A DNA stretch of 44,484 nt from Gordonia hirsuta DSM 44140 = NBRC 16056 (lineage in GTDB: Bacteria > Actinomycetota > Actinomycetes > Mycobacteriales > Mycobacteriaceae): NCBI RefSeq assembly GCF_000333015.1, contig NZ_BANT01000044.1, positions 1 to 44,484 on the forward strand, written 5' to 3'. Shown one piece after another: positions 8,756 through 16,049 of this stretch. The position numbers and the translations under genes were made by a program. Numbering within the stretch: position 1 is the first letter of the stretch; each line of letters begins with the position of its first letter. The notes below the pieces were generated by a model. That model searched no databases. It saw only the letters and a list, made by a program, of their open reading frames with translations, and had not been told where the DNA came from.

Positions 8756-10106
8756 ACAGCTGCAGCACAGCGCGCCGGAACTGCGCCGACTTCTCCTCGA
8801 AGTTGGCGTAGAAGTCGTAGCTCGGCGCCCCCGGGGAAAGCAGCACCGCGCCGACCTGCAGTCCGGCAGCCAGCCGGACCGCCTCGATCAGATCCCCGGC
8901 CCGGTGGACCCGGTCCGGGGCAGCCGCAGCGAAGGCTTCGCCGATCTTCGTCCCGTTCGACGGGATCTGGATCAGCTGGACGTCGCGCTGCCCGGACAGC
9001 AGGAACTCGTCGAGTTCGGCGTAGGAGATTCCACGGTCGAGTCCGCCCACGATCACCGCGACCGAGCGGTCCGCGGGCATCGCCGACAGCGCCACGACCA
9101 CGCTTTCGGCGGTGGTGGCCAGCGAATCGTCGATCCACAGCGTCTGCCCGGTCCGCCCGACCGGCTCCAGCCGGTGCGGCAGTGCGCTGAACGTGTCGAT
9201 CGCATCGATGATCTCCGCGGTGTCGAGAGTCCGCTGCAGGAGCGCCTCGATCGCCAGCACCGCCAGCTGCCCGTTCTCCTGGTTGTGCGGATAGATCATC
9301 GGTGAGAGTGGATTCATCCGATCCACCGACGGCCAGCGATCGACGATCGCCTCCTGCGTGATCACCGTCTCCGGGAACGGCACCGTCGGCTGCGTGACCC
9401 CGCGCAGCTGGGCCAGAGCGCGACTCTGGCAGATCAGCACCTGCGTCCCGCCGGCGAAGATCTGCGCTTTGGCGCGCACATAGCCGTCGACTCCCCCGTG
9501 CCAGTCCAGGTGGTCTTCGCCCAGATTGGTCACCACGGCGATCCGCGGCGACGCCCCGATCGCCGCGCACTGCTGGCTCGACATCTCGGCGATCACCGTC
9601 TGGCCCGGATCGTCGGGCACCTCCAGCAACGGCAGTCCGATGTTCCCGGCCACCAGGGCGTTCTCGCCGAGCCGCTGCAGGGTGTGCGCCAGGAACGAGG
9701 CCGTGGTGCTCTTGCCCTTGGTGCCGGTGACACCGATCGTCCGGTCGGCAGCGGAGGTGAGGAACAGGTCGGTGGCCGACGACAACGGAACCCCGGCCTC
9801 CCGCAGAGCCACCAGCTGCGGATGGAACCACGGCACCCCCGGACTCAGGAAGACCACATCGCACTCGGCGAAGCGGGTCAGGTGCGCATCGCCGCACAGC
9901 AGCGTCACCTTCGGACCGAAGTCCTCACCGGGGTCGGCCGTGGCCGCATCGACGACGACGACCTGGGCGGCGCCGGCGGCGACCGCGGTGCGGGTGACCG
10001 CCCGGCCTTCCCGGCCCAGCCCCCAGACCCCTACCCGCGCACCGGCCAGATCACCGTGCGCGCGGCGTTCCCCGGACGCCGCGGCCTCACGGGGCGAGGA
10101 GGGCAT
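8754..10106 (-). CDS. murD2: Mur ligase, MurD2-like (UDP-MurNAc-L-Ala--L-Glu ligase)
   Basis: A 450-residue Mur-ligase family enzyme. An N-terminal Rossmann-like domain (GVWGLGREGRAV) precedes the ATP-binding motif GTKGKST (Lys 132) and the NLGEDHLDWHG element that matches the MurD centre. The C-terminal domain has LSPGAPSYDFYANFEEK, like the MurD end. Canonical MurD normally sits in the division/cell-wall cluster; this one is instead paired with a MurL-like gene. In Xanthomonas oryzae MurD2 ligates L-Glu, not D-Glu, to UDP-MurNAc-L-Ala, and MurL then epimerises the terminal Glu. The L-Glu specificity is inferred from the pairing. Start ATG 10106 overlaps murL by 20 nt. Alternative: an ordinary second MurD. 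Confidence 0.75.
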   Translation of the reverse strand: MPSSPREAAASGERRAHGDLAGARVGVWGLGREGRAVTRTAVAAGAAQVVVVDAATADPGEDFGPKVTLLCGDAHLTRFAECDVVFLSPGVPWFHPQLVALREAGVPLSSATDLFLTSAADRTIGVTGTKGKSTTASFLAHTLQRLGENALVAGNIGLPLLEVPDDPGQTVIAEMSSQQCAAIGASPRIAVVTNLGEDHLDWHGGVDGYVRAKAQIFAGGTQVLICQSRALAQLRGVTQPTVPFPETVITQEAIVDRWPSVDRMNPLSPMIYPHNQENGQLAVLAIEALLQRTLDTAEIIDAIDTFSALPHRLEPVGRTGQTLWIDDSLATTAESVVVALSAMPADRSVAVIVGGLDRGISYAELDEFLLSGQRDVQLIQIPSNGTKIGEAFAAAAPDRVHRAGDLIEAVRLAAGLQVGAVLLSPGAPSYDFYANFEEKSAQFRRAVLQL

Positions 10107-11460
10107 CGAAGACTCTGGCGTAGTGGGCAGGCACATTCTTCGACGGCACGATCGGGGCTTTGCCCGCAGCCCGCTCGGTCAGTTCGTCGCGGTTCTGCGT
10201 CATCTCCACGACGATCGCATCATCGGCCCATTCGGGCCGGTCCATCAGCGAGACCAGGGATTCGGCGACCTCGGCGTAGTCACCGACGCACTCGAAGGGC
10301 TTGTGTTTGGTCATACCGGCCAGTTCGCGGTAGAGCTCCAGGTGTTCGGTCTCGTCGAGCAGATCACCGTCGAAGATCTCGCAGATGCGCTCCTTGCCGA
10401 TCCGCGGGGCCAGGATCACGTACACGAACAGGCACTTGGGGCACTCGCCGCACCAGCGGGAGCGTCGTCGTTCCGGATCCAGAGCGAACGAGCGGTTGCA
10501 GCTGACGAAGACGTCGAAGTACTGGGTGCACGAGGCGAACCGGTCGGCGATCGCGGTCTCCGGCAGGGCACGCAGCAGCGAGAAGTACCGGTCGGGGTTC
10601 AGTCCGTAGTCGGCCAGCGTCTGTCGCAGCAGGTTCTCGTAGACGATGCTCTTGGACCACTGATGGTTGACGTCGAAGCCGTGCCAGACGAGGTTCTCGA
10701 TATCGGCGGACTGCTCGTTGCTCATCACCACCGAACCCAGGCTCAGCAGGTCGGCGGTGAGCAGGGCGATCGCACTGTTGATCGCGGTGACCGGGATGTG
10801 TCCGTTGTAGGCGCCAGCCTTGTTCAGCTCGCCCATCTTCGGGTCCAGGCGGCGACGCACACGTACCCCGGTCAGCCCGCTGACCTCGATGGTGTCGTCG
10901 ATCGGCTGGTACTGGTTCACGCTGAACAGGACCGGCTGCTGCCCGTCGGCCTTGAGCGTCTCGATGGTGACGATCGAGTCTTTGCCGCCGCCGACCGGAA
11001 CCAGCGCCGGGGCGTCGACCCGCCAGGTGTCCGGCGTCTGGGCGCCCGGCACCTGCTCCAGAGCGCCGTCCGCGGTGATCTCCGGTTCCAGTGCGGCCGG
11101 CAGATCGTTCTCGTAGGCGAACTCGCCCAGACCGCCGCGGATCACCTGGGCCAGGTAGTCGCGCTCGAAGTCGGTGACCGCGAATCCCAGATGCAGACGC
11201 GACGGTGCGGCCAGCTTGTAGTAGCTCACGCAGGCGGTGATCGTCAGCAGACGCAGCAGCCGCTCGTCGGGCCGGTCCTCCGGGCCGTCGAAAGTGGCTC
11301 CGAGCTCGCGGAAGTCGAAGGTCTCGGTGAACTCCAGCGATTGCGCCGGATCGGGCCCGGTCAGCGCGTAGTGACTCCGCACCTGCCCGTCGGTGAAGTC
11401 GTAACCGCTGATCACCAGCGTGTCGAAGTAGGCAGGAACGAATTCCGCAGGCACCGGCAT
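10087..11460 (-). CDS. murL: PP-loop protein, MurL-like UDP-MurNAc-L-Ala-L-Glu epimerase
   Basis: A 457-residue protein with a PP-loop-type ATP motif VGGGKDS (Gly157-Ser162) and a cysteine cluster WCGECPKC (Cys337, Cys340, Cys343) followed by LFVYVILAP. MurL of Xanthomonas is an ATP-dependent epimerase that inverts the terminal L-Glu of the UDP-muramyl dipeptide, and its gene adjoins murD2. Here the two genes overlap and occupy the exact place of murI (glutamate racemase) in M. tuberculosis, between the rhomboid gene and the Rv1339 homologue. Assignment rests on motif memory plus this context. Start ATG 11460 is chosen because a perfect TATAAT lies seven bases upstream; the open frame further upstream is a shadow of the rhomboid gene. 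Confidence 0.75.
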   Translation of the reverse strand: MPVPAEFVPAYFDTLVISGYDFTDGQVRSHYALTGPDPAQSLEFTETFDFRELGATFDGPEDRPDERLLRLLTITACVSYYKLAAPSRLHLGFAVTDFERDYLAQVIRGGLGEFAYENDLPAALEPEITADGALEQVPGAQTPDTWRVDAPALVPVGGGKDSIVTIETLKADGQQPVLFSVNQYQPIDDTIEVSGLTGVRVRRRLDPKMGELNKAGAYNGHIPVTAINSAIALLTADLLSLGSVVMSNEQSADIENLVWHGFDVNHQWSKSIVYENLLRQTLADYGLNPDRYFSLLRALPETAIADRFASCTQYFDVFVSCNRSFALDPERRRSRWCGECPKCLFVYVILAPRIGKERICEIFDGDLLDETEHLELYRELAGMTKHKPFECVGDYAEVAESLVSLMDRPEWADDAIVVEMTQNRDELTERAAGKAPIVPSKNVPAHYARVFDALLAP

Positions 11461-11467
11461 GGCGTCG

Positions 11468-11473
11468 ATTATA
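11468..11473 (-). promoter_or_regulatory. consensus TATAAT -10 box of a leaderless murL promoter
   Basis: The minus strand reads TATAAT, then CGACGCC (7 bases), then the ATG of murL. The hexamer overlaps the TAA stop codon of the rhomboid gene. It is the only perfect TATAAT among the -10 boxes identified here and would let murL-murD2 be transcribed independently of the upstream operon. Confidence 0.65.
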
Positions 11474-12107
11474 GCCGCTGCGGGGACGGCGAGACCGCCC
11501 GGCCGCGGGCCGCCCGGGAGTCGCGTCCGGCCAGCATCCAGGCCGCCAGGACGCCGCCCGCGGCCCCGAACAGGTGGCCCTGCCAGCTGACCGGTCCCTG
11601 CTGCGGCAGCACACCCCACAGGACGCTGCCGTAGACCACCAGCAGCACCAGTCCCAGCAGGACCTGTCCGAACATCCGGTTGAAGAGTCCGCGGACCAGC
11701 AGATAGCTCAGCCAGCCGAAGACGATGCCCGAGGCGCCCACGGTCACCGCATTGGCCGGCCCGATCAGCCAGACACCGAGCCCGGAGACCACCCAGACCA
11801 CCGCGGTCACCACCAGGAAACGTCGGGCCATCAGCAGCAGAAAGCCCAGCACGGCACCGGGGATCACGTTGGCGATCAGGTGCGCGAAGTCCGCATGCAG
11901 GAACGGCGCCCACAGGATGCCGGTCAGGCCGTCGGCCGACCGAGAGACGATGCCGTGCTGATCGAGCCGGTATCCGCCGGCCGCGTCGACGGCCTCGATC
12001 AGGAACAGTCCGGCGGTGATCGTGACCATGACGATCAGACAGCGCTGCCAGTACGGCCGCGGCGCCGGAGCGCCCGGCGTCACCGGGCCGGTCACCGCTC
12101 CGGTCAT
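11469..12107 (-). CDS. rhomboid family intramembrane serine protease
   Basis: A 212-residue membrane protein with six predicted membrane segments. The catalytic serine motif is GASGIVFG and the catalytic histidine is in HLFGAAGG; a loop with FLHADFAHLIAN matches the family's early His/Asn element. It should cleave transmembrane substrates within the membrane; the substrate is unknown. Equivalent to Rv1337 by position. Start ATG 12107 overlaps the stop of the P1 peptidase-like gene by 4 nt (ATGA). In M. tuberculosis mec, cysO and cysM lie between these two genes, but here the junction is direct. Confidence 0.9.
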   Translation of the reverse strand: MTGAVTGPVTPGAPAPRPYWQRCLIVMVTITAGLFLIEAVDAAGGYRLDQHGIVSRSADGLTGILWAPFLHADFAHLIANVIPGAVLGFLLLMARRFLVVTAVVWVVSGLGVWLIGPANAVTVGASGIVFGWLSYLLVRGLFNRMFGQVLLGLVLLVVYGSVLWGVLPQQGPVSWQGHLFGAAGGVLAAWMLAGRDSRAARGRAVSPSPQRL

Positions 12108-13213
12108 CGGCGGTCTCGCCGGCTCAGCGCCGAATCGAGCACGTCCCGGTAGGCGGGAACCGATCCGACCGCGGTCGCGGCCAGGACTGCACCGACCACG
12201 GCGCGCTGGGTCACCACGGCGGCGGCCTCGCACAGCTGCGCCACCAGCGGAGCCTGCGGATCCATCCCCGGCGGCATGGGGAGCTGCCGGTCGGCGGCGG
12301 CCTCGGTCTGCCCCGTGGCCACCGCGAACAGGGTGTCCCCGTCCATCGGGGAATGCGCGGGCCGGATCGCGCGGGCCAGCCCGTCGTGGCCCGACATCGC
12401 CAGCCGGCGGGTCGCGGCCGTACTCAGCTGCGCGTCGGTGGCCACCACCCCGATCGTCGTATTGAGCATCGTGGCCTTGGCCTGCAGTGCGGCATGCGCC
12501 TGGATCTGCGCCGGATCGGGCGCAGACAGCCCGTGATGGGCCAGATCGTCACCGCCCCAGGGAAGTCCGGTGACCGGATCGATCACCGCACCGACCGGAT
12601 TGGCCACCACCAGGACCCCCACGGTCAGCCCCTGTGCCGGTCCCTCGCCGAGGCGAATCGAGGCGGTGCCGACCCCGCCCTTGAGCGCACCGGCACGCGC
12701 ACCGGTGCCGGCACCGACGGTGCCCACGGCGAAGTCGGGTCCGGCCGCGGCCAGTGCTGCCGCGCCGAAGCCGGCATCCGGGCGGCGGTCCCAGCCGCCG
12801 ACCGGCAGGTCGAAGATCACTGCGGCGGGCACGATCGGCACCACGTGGCCGAGCAGATCCATCGGCAGTCCGCGTCCGGCCGACTCCAGCGCCGCCATCA
12901 CCCCGTCGGCGGCGGCCAGACCATAGGCGCTGCCGCCGGACAACACGAGCGCATGGGCGCCCTGAACGGTGTTCTCCGGGGCCAGCAGATCCGTCTCCCG
13001 GGTCCCGGGACCGCCGCCGCGCACATCGACCGCAGTGGTCGATCCATCGGGCACCACCACCACCGTGGTGCCGGTGGCCCAGCCGGAACCGGCCTCGGTG
13101 AGCGTGCCGACCGCCACCTGCGCGTCGAGTCGCTGGTGATGCCCCACGGCCAGGCCGGAAACCTCGGTGATCCGGTCCCCCGGCGAAGCCGGCTCTCCCG
13201 GGTCGCGGCTCAC
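12104..13213 (-). CDS. P1/DmpA family (S58) peptidase-like hydrolase (Rv1333-like)
   Basis: A 369-residue protein of the N-terminal-nucleophile S58 family (beta-peptidyl/D-aminopeptidases). Landmarks are LVLSGGSAYGLAAADGV in the first part and KATMLNTTIGVVATDA in the second. Members mature by autocleavage in front of a Ser/Thr nucleophile; the NTT element is the likely site here. The substrate is unknown. Start GTG 13213 overlaps the DUF2017 stop by 4 nt (GTGA); the open frame continues upstream only as a shadow of DUF2017. Rv1333 has the same place in M. tuberculosis. Confidence 0.85.
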   Translation of the reverse strand: MSRDPGEPASPGDRITEVSGLAVGHHQRLDAQVAVGTLTEAGSGWATGTTVVVVPDGSTTAVDVRGGGPGTRETDLLAPENTVQGAHALVLSGGSAYGLAAADGVMAALESAGRGLPMDLLGHVVPIVPAAVIFDLPVGGWDRRPDAGFGAAALAAAGPDFAVGTVGAGTGARAGALKGGVGTASIRLGEGPAQGLTVGVLVVANPVGAVIDPVTGLPWGGDDLAHHGLSAPDPAQIQAHAALQAKATMLNTTIGVVATDAQLSTAATRRLAMSGHDGLARAIRPAHSPMDGDTLFAVATGQTEAAADRQLPMPPGMDPQAPLVAQLCEAAAVVTQRAVVGAVLAATAVGSVPAYRDVLDSALSRRDRR

Positions 13214-13794
13214 CGGACTCCCATCAGCGCTTCGACCAGCAACTCCTGAACCACGGTGAGCCATTGGTAGACGTCGTGGTGGCCGGCATGGGGGTGGTCG
13301 TCGCCGGGCACGTGATAGTCGTCGGTGATGCCCAGCATCGCGCCCAGGGCCAGGCGCACATCGTTGAGCGCCGTGAGCCAGCAGTCGGCCTGCTCCGGGG
13401 TCAGCGCCACATCGCCGCCGTCGACCGGCAGCGTGTCCAGGACGGTCCCGGCCGCAGCGAGTTTGTCGTCGATGATCTGCGGCTCGTTCAGACTGCGCAG
13501 GGCCCCGTTGAGATCGGCGGCCAACGGCTCGGCCGCCAGCAGCTCGTCCTGGTCGGGCCGGTGGAAGTCCGGGAGCAGCCGGCCCAGCGTCGCATCCCGG
13601 GGGGTCGTGGTGTGCCCGGTGCGGATCCCGGTCAGCTCGGCCAGCGCATCCTGGGGCGCCGATCCGCGCCGTTCGGCCAGCATCTCGGTGGTCGAATGGA
13701 CCATCGAGGCCAGTAGCTGGCACTCGTAGCTCTCCAGGTTCGAGCAGATGCGCAGGTCGTCACCGGTGCCGTGCCGGGTCCAGGTACGCATCAC
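13210..13794 (-). CDS. DUF2017 protein
   Basis: A 194-residue, mostly helical soluble protein of the actinobacterial DUF2017 family, recognised by the segment [20 protein letters not shown] and a second helical segment [20 protein letters not shown]. Function unknown. It invariably follows clpS in this group (Rv1332 after Rv1331), which suggests a link to ClpS/ClpCP proteolysis, an inference. The start is GTG 13794 or the adjacent ATG 13791; both overlap the TGA of clpS. Second gene of the clpS-DUF2017-P1-rhomboid operon, whose members all overlap by a few bases. Confidence 0.85.
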   Translation of the reverse strand: MMRTWTRHGTGDDLRICSNLESYECQLLASMVHSTTEMLAERRGSAPQDALAELTGIRTGHTTTPRDATLGRLLPDFHRPDQDELLAAEPLAADLNGALRSLNEPQIIDDKLAAAGTVLDTLPVDGGDVALTPEQADCWLTALNDVRLALGAMLGITDDYHVPGDDHPHAGHHDVYQWLTVVQELLVEALMGVR

Positions 13795-14093
13795 TTATCG
13801 TGCTGCATGGTCGCCCAGAGACCGGCCGCATGCAGCTTGCGGACATCGGCTTCGACCTTGGACCGGTCACCGGAAGACACCACGGCCTTGCCCTCGGTGT
13901 GCACCTGCATCATCAACTCGTGGGCCTTCGGTTCGGGATAGCCGAAGACCTTCTGAAAGACGTAGGAAACGTAGTTCATCAGATTCACCGGGTCGTCCCA
14001 GACGATCGTCACCCAGGGTCTGTCGATGATCGTCTCCGGTTCGGCCACCGCAGTACCGGTGCTACCGCCGGGTGCCGCTTCTTCGCGCCCCAT
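13791..14093 (-). CDS. clpS: ClpS adaptor of the Clp protease
   Basis: A 100-residue adaptor that delivers N-degron substrates to the ClpC/ClpA unfoldase. After a flexible Ala/Thr-rich N-terminus of about 25 residues comes the conserved core: [19 protein letters not shown], the helix [12 protein letters not shown], and the end [11 protein letters not shown]. The DDPVN segment forms part of the pocket binding the N-terminal residue. The ATG lies seven bases from a -10 box, so the transcript is probably leaderless. First gene of a tightly overlapping operon and divergent from pncB, with only 19 nt between start codons. Confidence 0.93.
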   Translation of the reverse strand: MGREEAAPGGSTGTAVAEPETIIDRPWVTIVWDDPVNLMNYVSYVFQKVFGYPEPKAHELMMQVHTEGKAVVSSGDRSKVEADVRKLHAAGLWATMQHDK

Positions 14094-14099
14094 GAGTTA

Positions 14100-14106
14100 T
14101 AGGGTA
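14100..14106. promoter_or_regulatory. overlapping divergent -10 boxes for clpS and pncB
   Basis: The heptamer TAGGGTA holds TAGGGT on the plus strand (14100-14105) and TACCCT on the minus strand (14106-14101). Each hexamer is followed by exactly seven bases and then a start codon: GTG 14113 (pncB) and ATG 14093 (clpS). Both transcripts would be leaderless, and two RNA polymerases could not occupy the site at once. Confidence 0.65.
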
Positions 14107-14112
14107 GCGAAT

Positions 14113-15423
14113 GTGACGAGTACCGCGCTGCTGACCGATCAGTATGAGCTGACGATGATCTCCGCCGCGCTGGCCGCCGGGACCGCCGATCGGCAGTGCG
14201 TATTCGAGGTCTTCGCCCGCCGGCTGCCCGACGGACGCCGCTACGGGGTGGTGGCCGGCACCGGCCGGCTGCTCGACGAACTGGCCGATTTCCGGTTCGG
14301 TGCGGCCGAGCTCGAGGCGGTCCGCGACCTGGTCGACGAGCCGACCGCCCAGTGGCTGGCCGATTACCGATTCCGCGGAGACATCGACGGCTACTCCGAG
14401 GGTGAACTGTTCTTCCCCAACTCGCCGATCCTGTCGGTGCGCGGCGGCTTCGCCGAGGCCGTGGTGCTGGAAACGCTGATCCTGTCGGTCCTCAACCACG
14501 ACAGCGCCGTGGCCTCGGCCGCCGCCCGCATGGTGTCGGCGGCCGCCGGCCGGCCGGTGATCGAAATGGGCTCGCGCCGCACCCACGAACAAGCCGCCGT
14601 CGCCGCCGCCCGTGCGGCCTACCTGTGCGGCGTCGGCGCCACCAGCAATCTGGAGGCCGCCCGCACCTACGGGGTACCCAGCGCCGGCACCGCCGCCCAC
14701 TCGTGGACGCTCTCCTTCACCGGCGACGACGGCCCCGACGAGCGCGCGGCGTTCGCAGCGCAGATCGCCCGGCACGGCGTCGGCACCACGCTGCTGGTGG
14801 ACACCTACGACATCACCGCCGGGGTGCGCAATGCCATCGAGGTGGCAGGCCCGGAACTGTATGCGGTGCGCATCGACTCCGGCGATCTGGGGGTCCTGGC
14901 CCGGCAGGTCCGGCAGCAGCTCGACGATCTGGGCGCCACGGGCACCAAGATCGTGGTCAGTGGTGATCTGGACGAATACGCGATCGCCTCGCTGCGCGCC
15001 GAACCGGTCGACATCTACGGGGTAGGCACCGCGCTGGTCACCGGCAGCGGTGCGCCCACCGCCGGAATGGTCTACAAACTCGTCGAGGTCGACGGCCTGC
15101 CGGTGGCCAAGCGCTCGAGTCAGAAGGAGAGCCTGGGCGGGGCCAAACGTGCGGTCCGTGCGGCCCGGGACACCGGTACCGTGCTCGAGGAGATCCTCTA
15201 CCGCGACGGTGAACCGGCGCCACAGCCGCGCGCAGGAGAGAACCTGCGGCCCCTGCAGATCCCGCTGATCCGCGACGGAAAGCGGGTCGACGACGTGCCG
15301 ACGCTGGCGCAGTCGCGCGAACTCCTGGCCCGCGGTCTGGTCAGCCTGCCCTGGGAGGGGCTCGGTTTGAGCCATGGCGATCCGGCGATCGGGACGCGCT
15401 ACCTGAGTCGGCCCGGCGCTTAA
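14113..15423 (+). CDS. pncB: nicotinate phosphoribosyltransferase
   Basis: A 436-residue enzyme that converts nicotinate plus PRPP to nicotinate mononucleotide in the Preiss-Handler NAD salvage route. Seen: LLTDQYELTMISAAL at the N-terminus, EMGSRRTHEQAAVAAARAAYL around the middle, GTAAHSW with the active-site histidine, RIDSGDLGVLARQVRQQLD and KIVVSGDLDEYAIASL. Length matches PncB1. GTG 14113 is chosen because a -10 box sits seven bases before it; the frame is open upstream but only over clpS antisense. The downstream pncA-like gene makes nicotinate, its substrate. Confidence 0.93.
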   Translation: MTSTALLTDQYELTMISAALAAGTADRQCVFEVFARRLPDGRRYGVVAGTGRLLDELADFRFGAAELEAVRDLVDEPTAQWLADYRFRGDIDGYSEGELFFPNSPILSVRGGFAEAVVLETLILSVLNHDSAVASAAARMVSAAAGRPVIEMGSRRTHEQAAVAAARAAYLCGVGATSNLEAARTYGVPSAGTAAHSWTLSFTGDDGPDERAAFAAQIARHGVGTTLLVDTYDITAGVRNAIEVAGPELYAVRIDSGDLGVLARQVRQQLDDLGATGTKIVVSGDLDEYAIASLRAEPVDIYGVGTALVTGSGAPTAGMVYKLVEVDGLPVAKRSSQKESLGGAKRAVRAARDTGTVLEEILYRDGEPAPQPRAGENLRPLQIPLIRDGKRVDDVPTLAQSRELLARGLVSLPWEGLGLSHGDPAIGTRYLSRPGA

Positions 15424-15458
15424 CGAACAATTCCGGTCACATCAGGCATCATGGAGGT

Positions 15459-16049
15459 GTGAAACATCCCAGCCACCGGGCCCTGATCGTCGTCGACGTG
15501 CAGAACGACTTCTGCGAGGGCGGATCGCTGGCCGTCCGCGGCGGCGCCGCCGTCGCCGGCGCGGTCACCACGTTGATGGACGAGTACCCGATGGTGGTGG
15601 CCACCCGCGACTATCACATCGATCCCGGTGACCATTTCTCCGAGACCCCGGACTTCGTCGACTCGTGGCCGCCGCACTGCGTGGTGCACACCGACGGCGT
15701 CGGGTTCCACCCCAAAGTTGACGTCGACCGGTTCGCCGAGGTCTTCTCCAAGGGTGCCTACAGCGCCGCCTACTCCGGATTCGAAGGTGCCACGGCCGAG
15801 GGCGTCGGTCTGGCGCAGTGGCTGCGTGAACACCACATCACCGACGTGGACGTCGTCGGTCTGGCCGCCGACTACTGTGTGGCCGCCACCGCCCTGGACG
15901 CGGTGGACGCCGGATTCAAAGCCCGGGTCCTGCTCAACTACACCGCGGCGATCTCGCCGACCACCTGGGCGCAGGCCGAGGAACGCTTCCGCGAGGTCGG
16001 GGTGCAGGTCGACGGGGACCTGCTGTACACCGGTTCACCCGTCGAGTGA
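15459..16049 (+). CDS. pncA: nicotinamidase/pyrazinamidase, PncA-like
   Basis: A 196-residue isochorismatase-fold amidase that deaminates nicotinamide to nicotinate. The catalytic triad is visible as D13 (VDVQNDF), K98 (FSKGAYS) and C140 (LAADYCV). The metal-site residues are D51, H53, H59 and H73. The full set argues for nicotinamidase and against the siderophore isochorismatase fold relatives. It sits 35 nt after pncB, which uses its product, so the pair forms a nicotinamide-to-NaMN unit. The TGA overlaps the GTG of dinG (GTGA). If the organism is sensitive to pyrazinamide this enzyme would activate it, an inference. Confidence 0.9.
   Translation: MKHPSHRALIVVDVQNDFCEGGSLAVRGGAAVAGAVTTLMDEYPMVVATRDYHIDPGDHFSETPDFVDSWPPHCVVHTDGVGFHPKVDVDRFAEVFSKGAYSAAYSGFEGATAEGVGLAQWLREHHITDVDVVGLAADYCVAATALDAVDAGFKARVLLNYTAAISPTTWAQAEERFREVGVQVDGDLLYTGSPVE

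Noticed and set aside
11461..11913. Extension of the MurL-like frame upstream over the rhomboid gene
   Set aside because: The extra residues are a low-complexity shadow of the rhomboid gene, and a perfect -10 box lies seven bases before ATG 11460.
13214..13723. Extension of the P1 hydrolase frame through DUF2017
   Set aside because: Arg/Pro-rich shadow sequence. GTG 13213 overlaps the DUF2017 stop in the same manner as the other gene junctions of this operon.
15447..15461. Possible leaderless start for the nicotinamidase gene (CATCAT then six bases then GTG)
   Set aside because: The hexamer does not fit TANNNT, and a GGAGG lies too close to the GTG to be an ideal ribosome site. The gene is probably cotranscribed with pncB.
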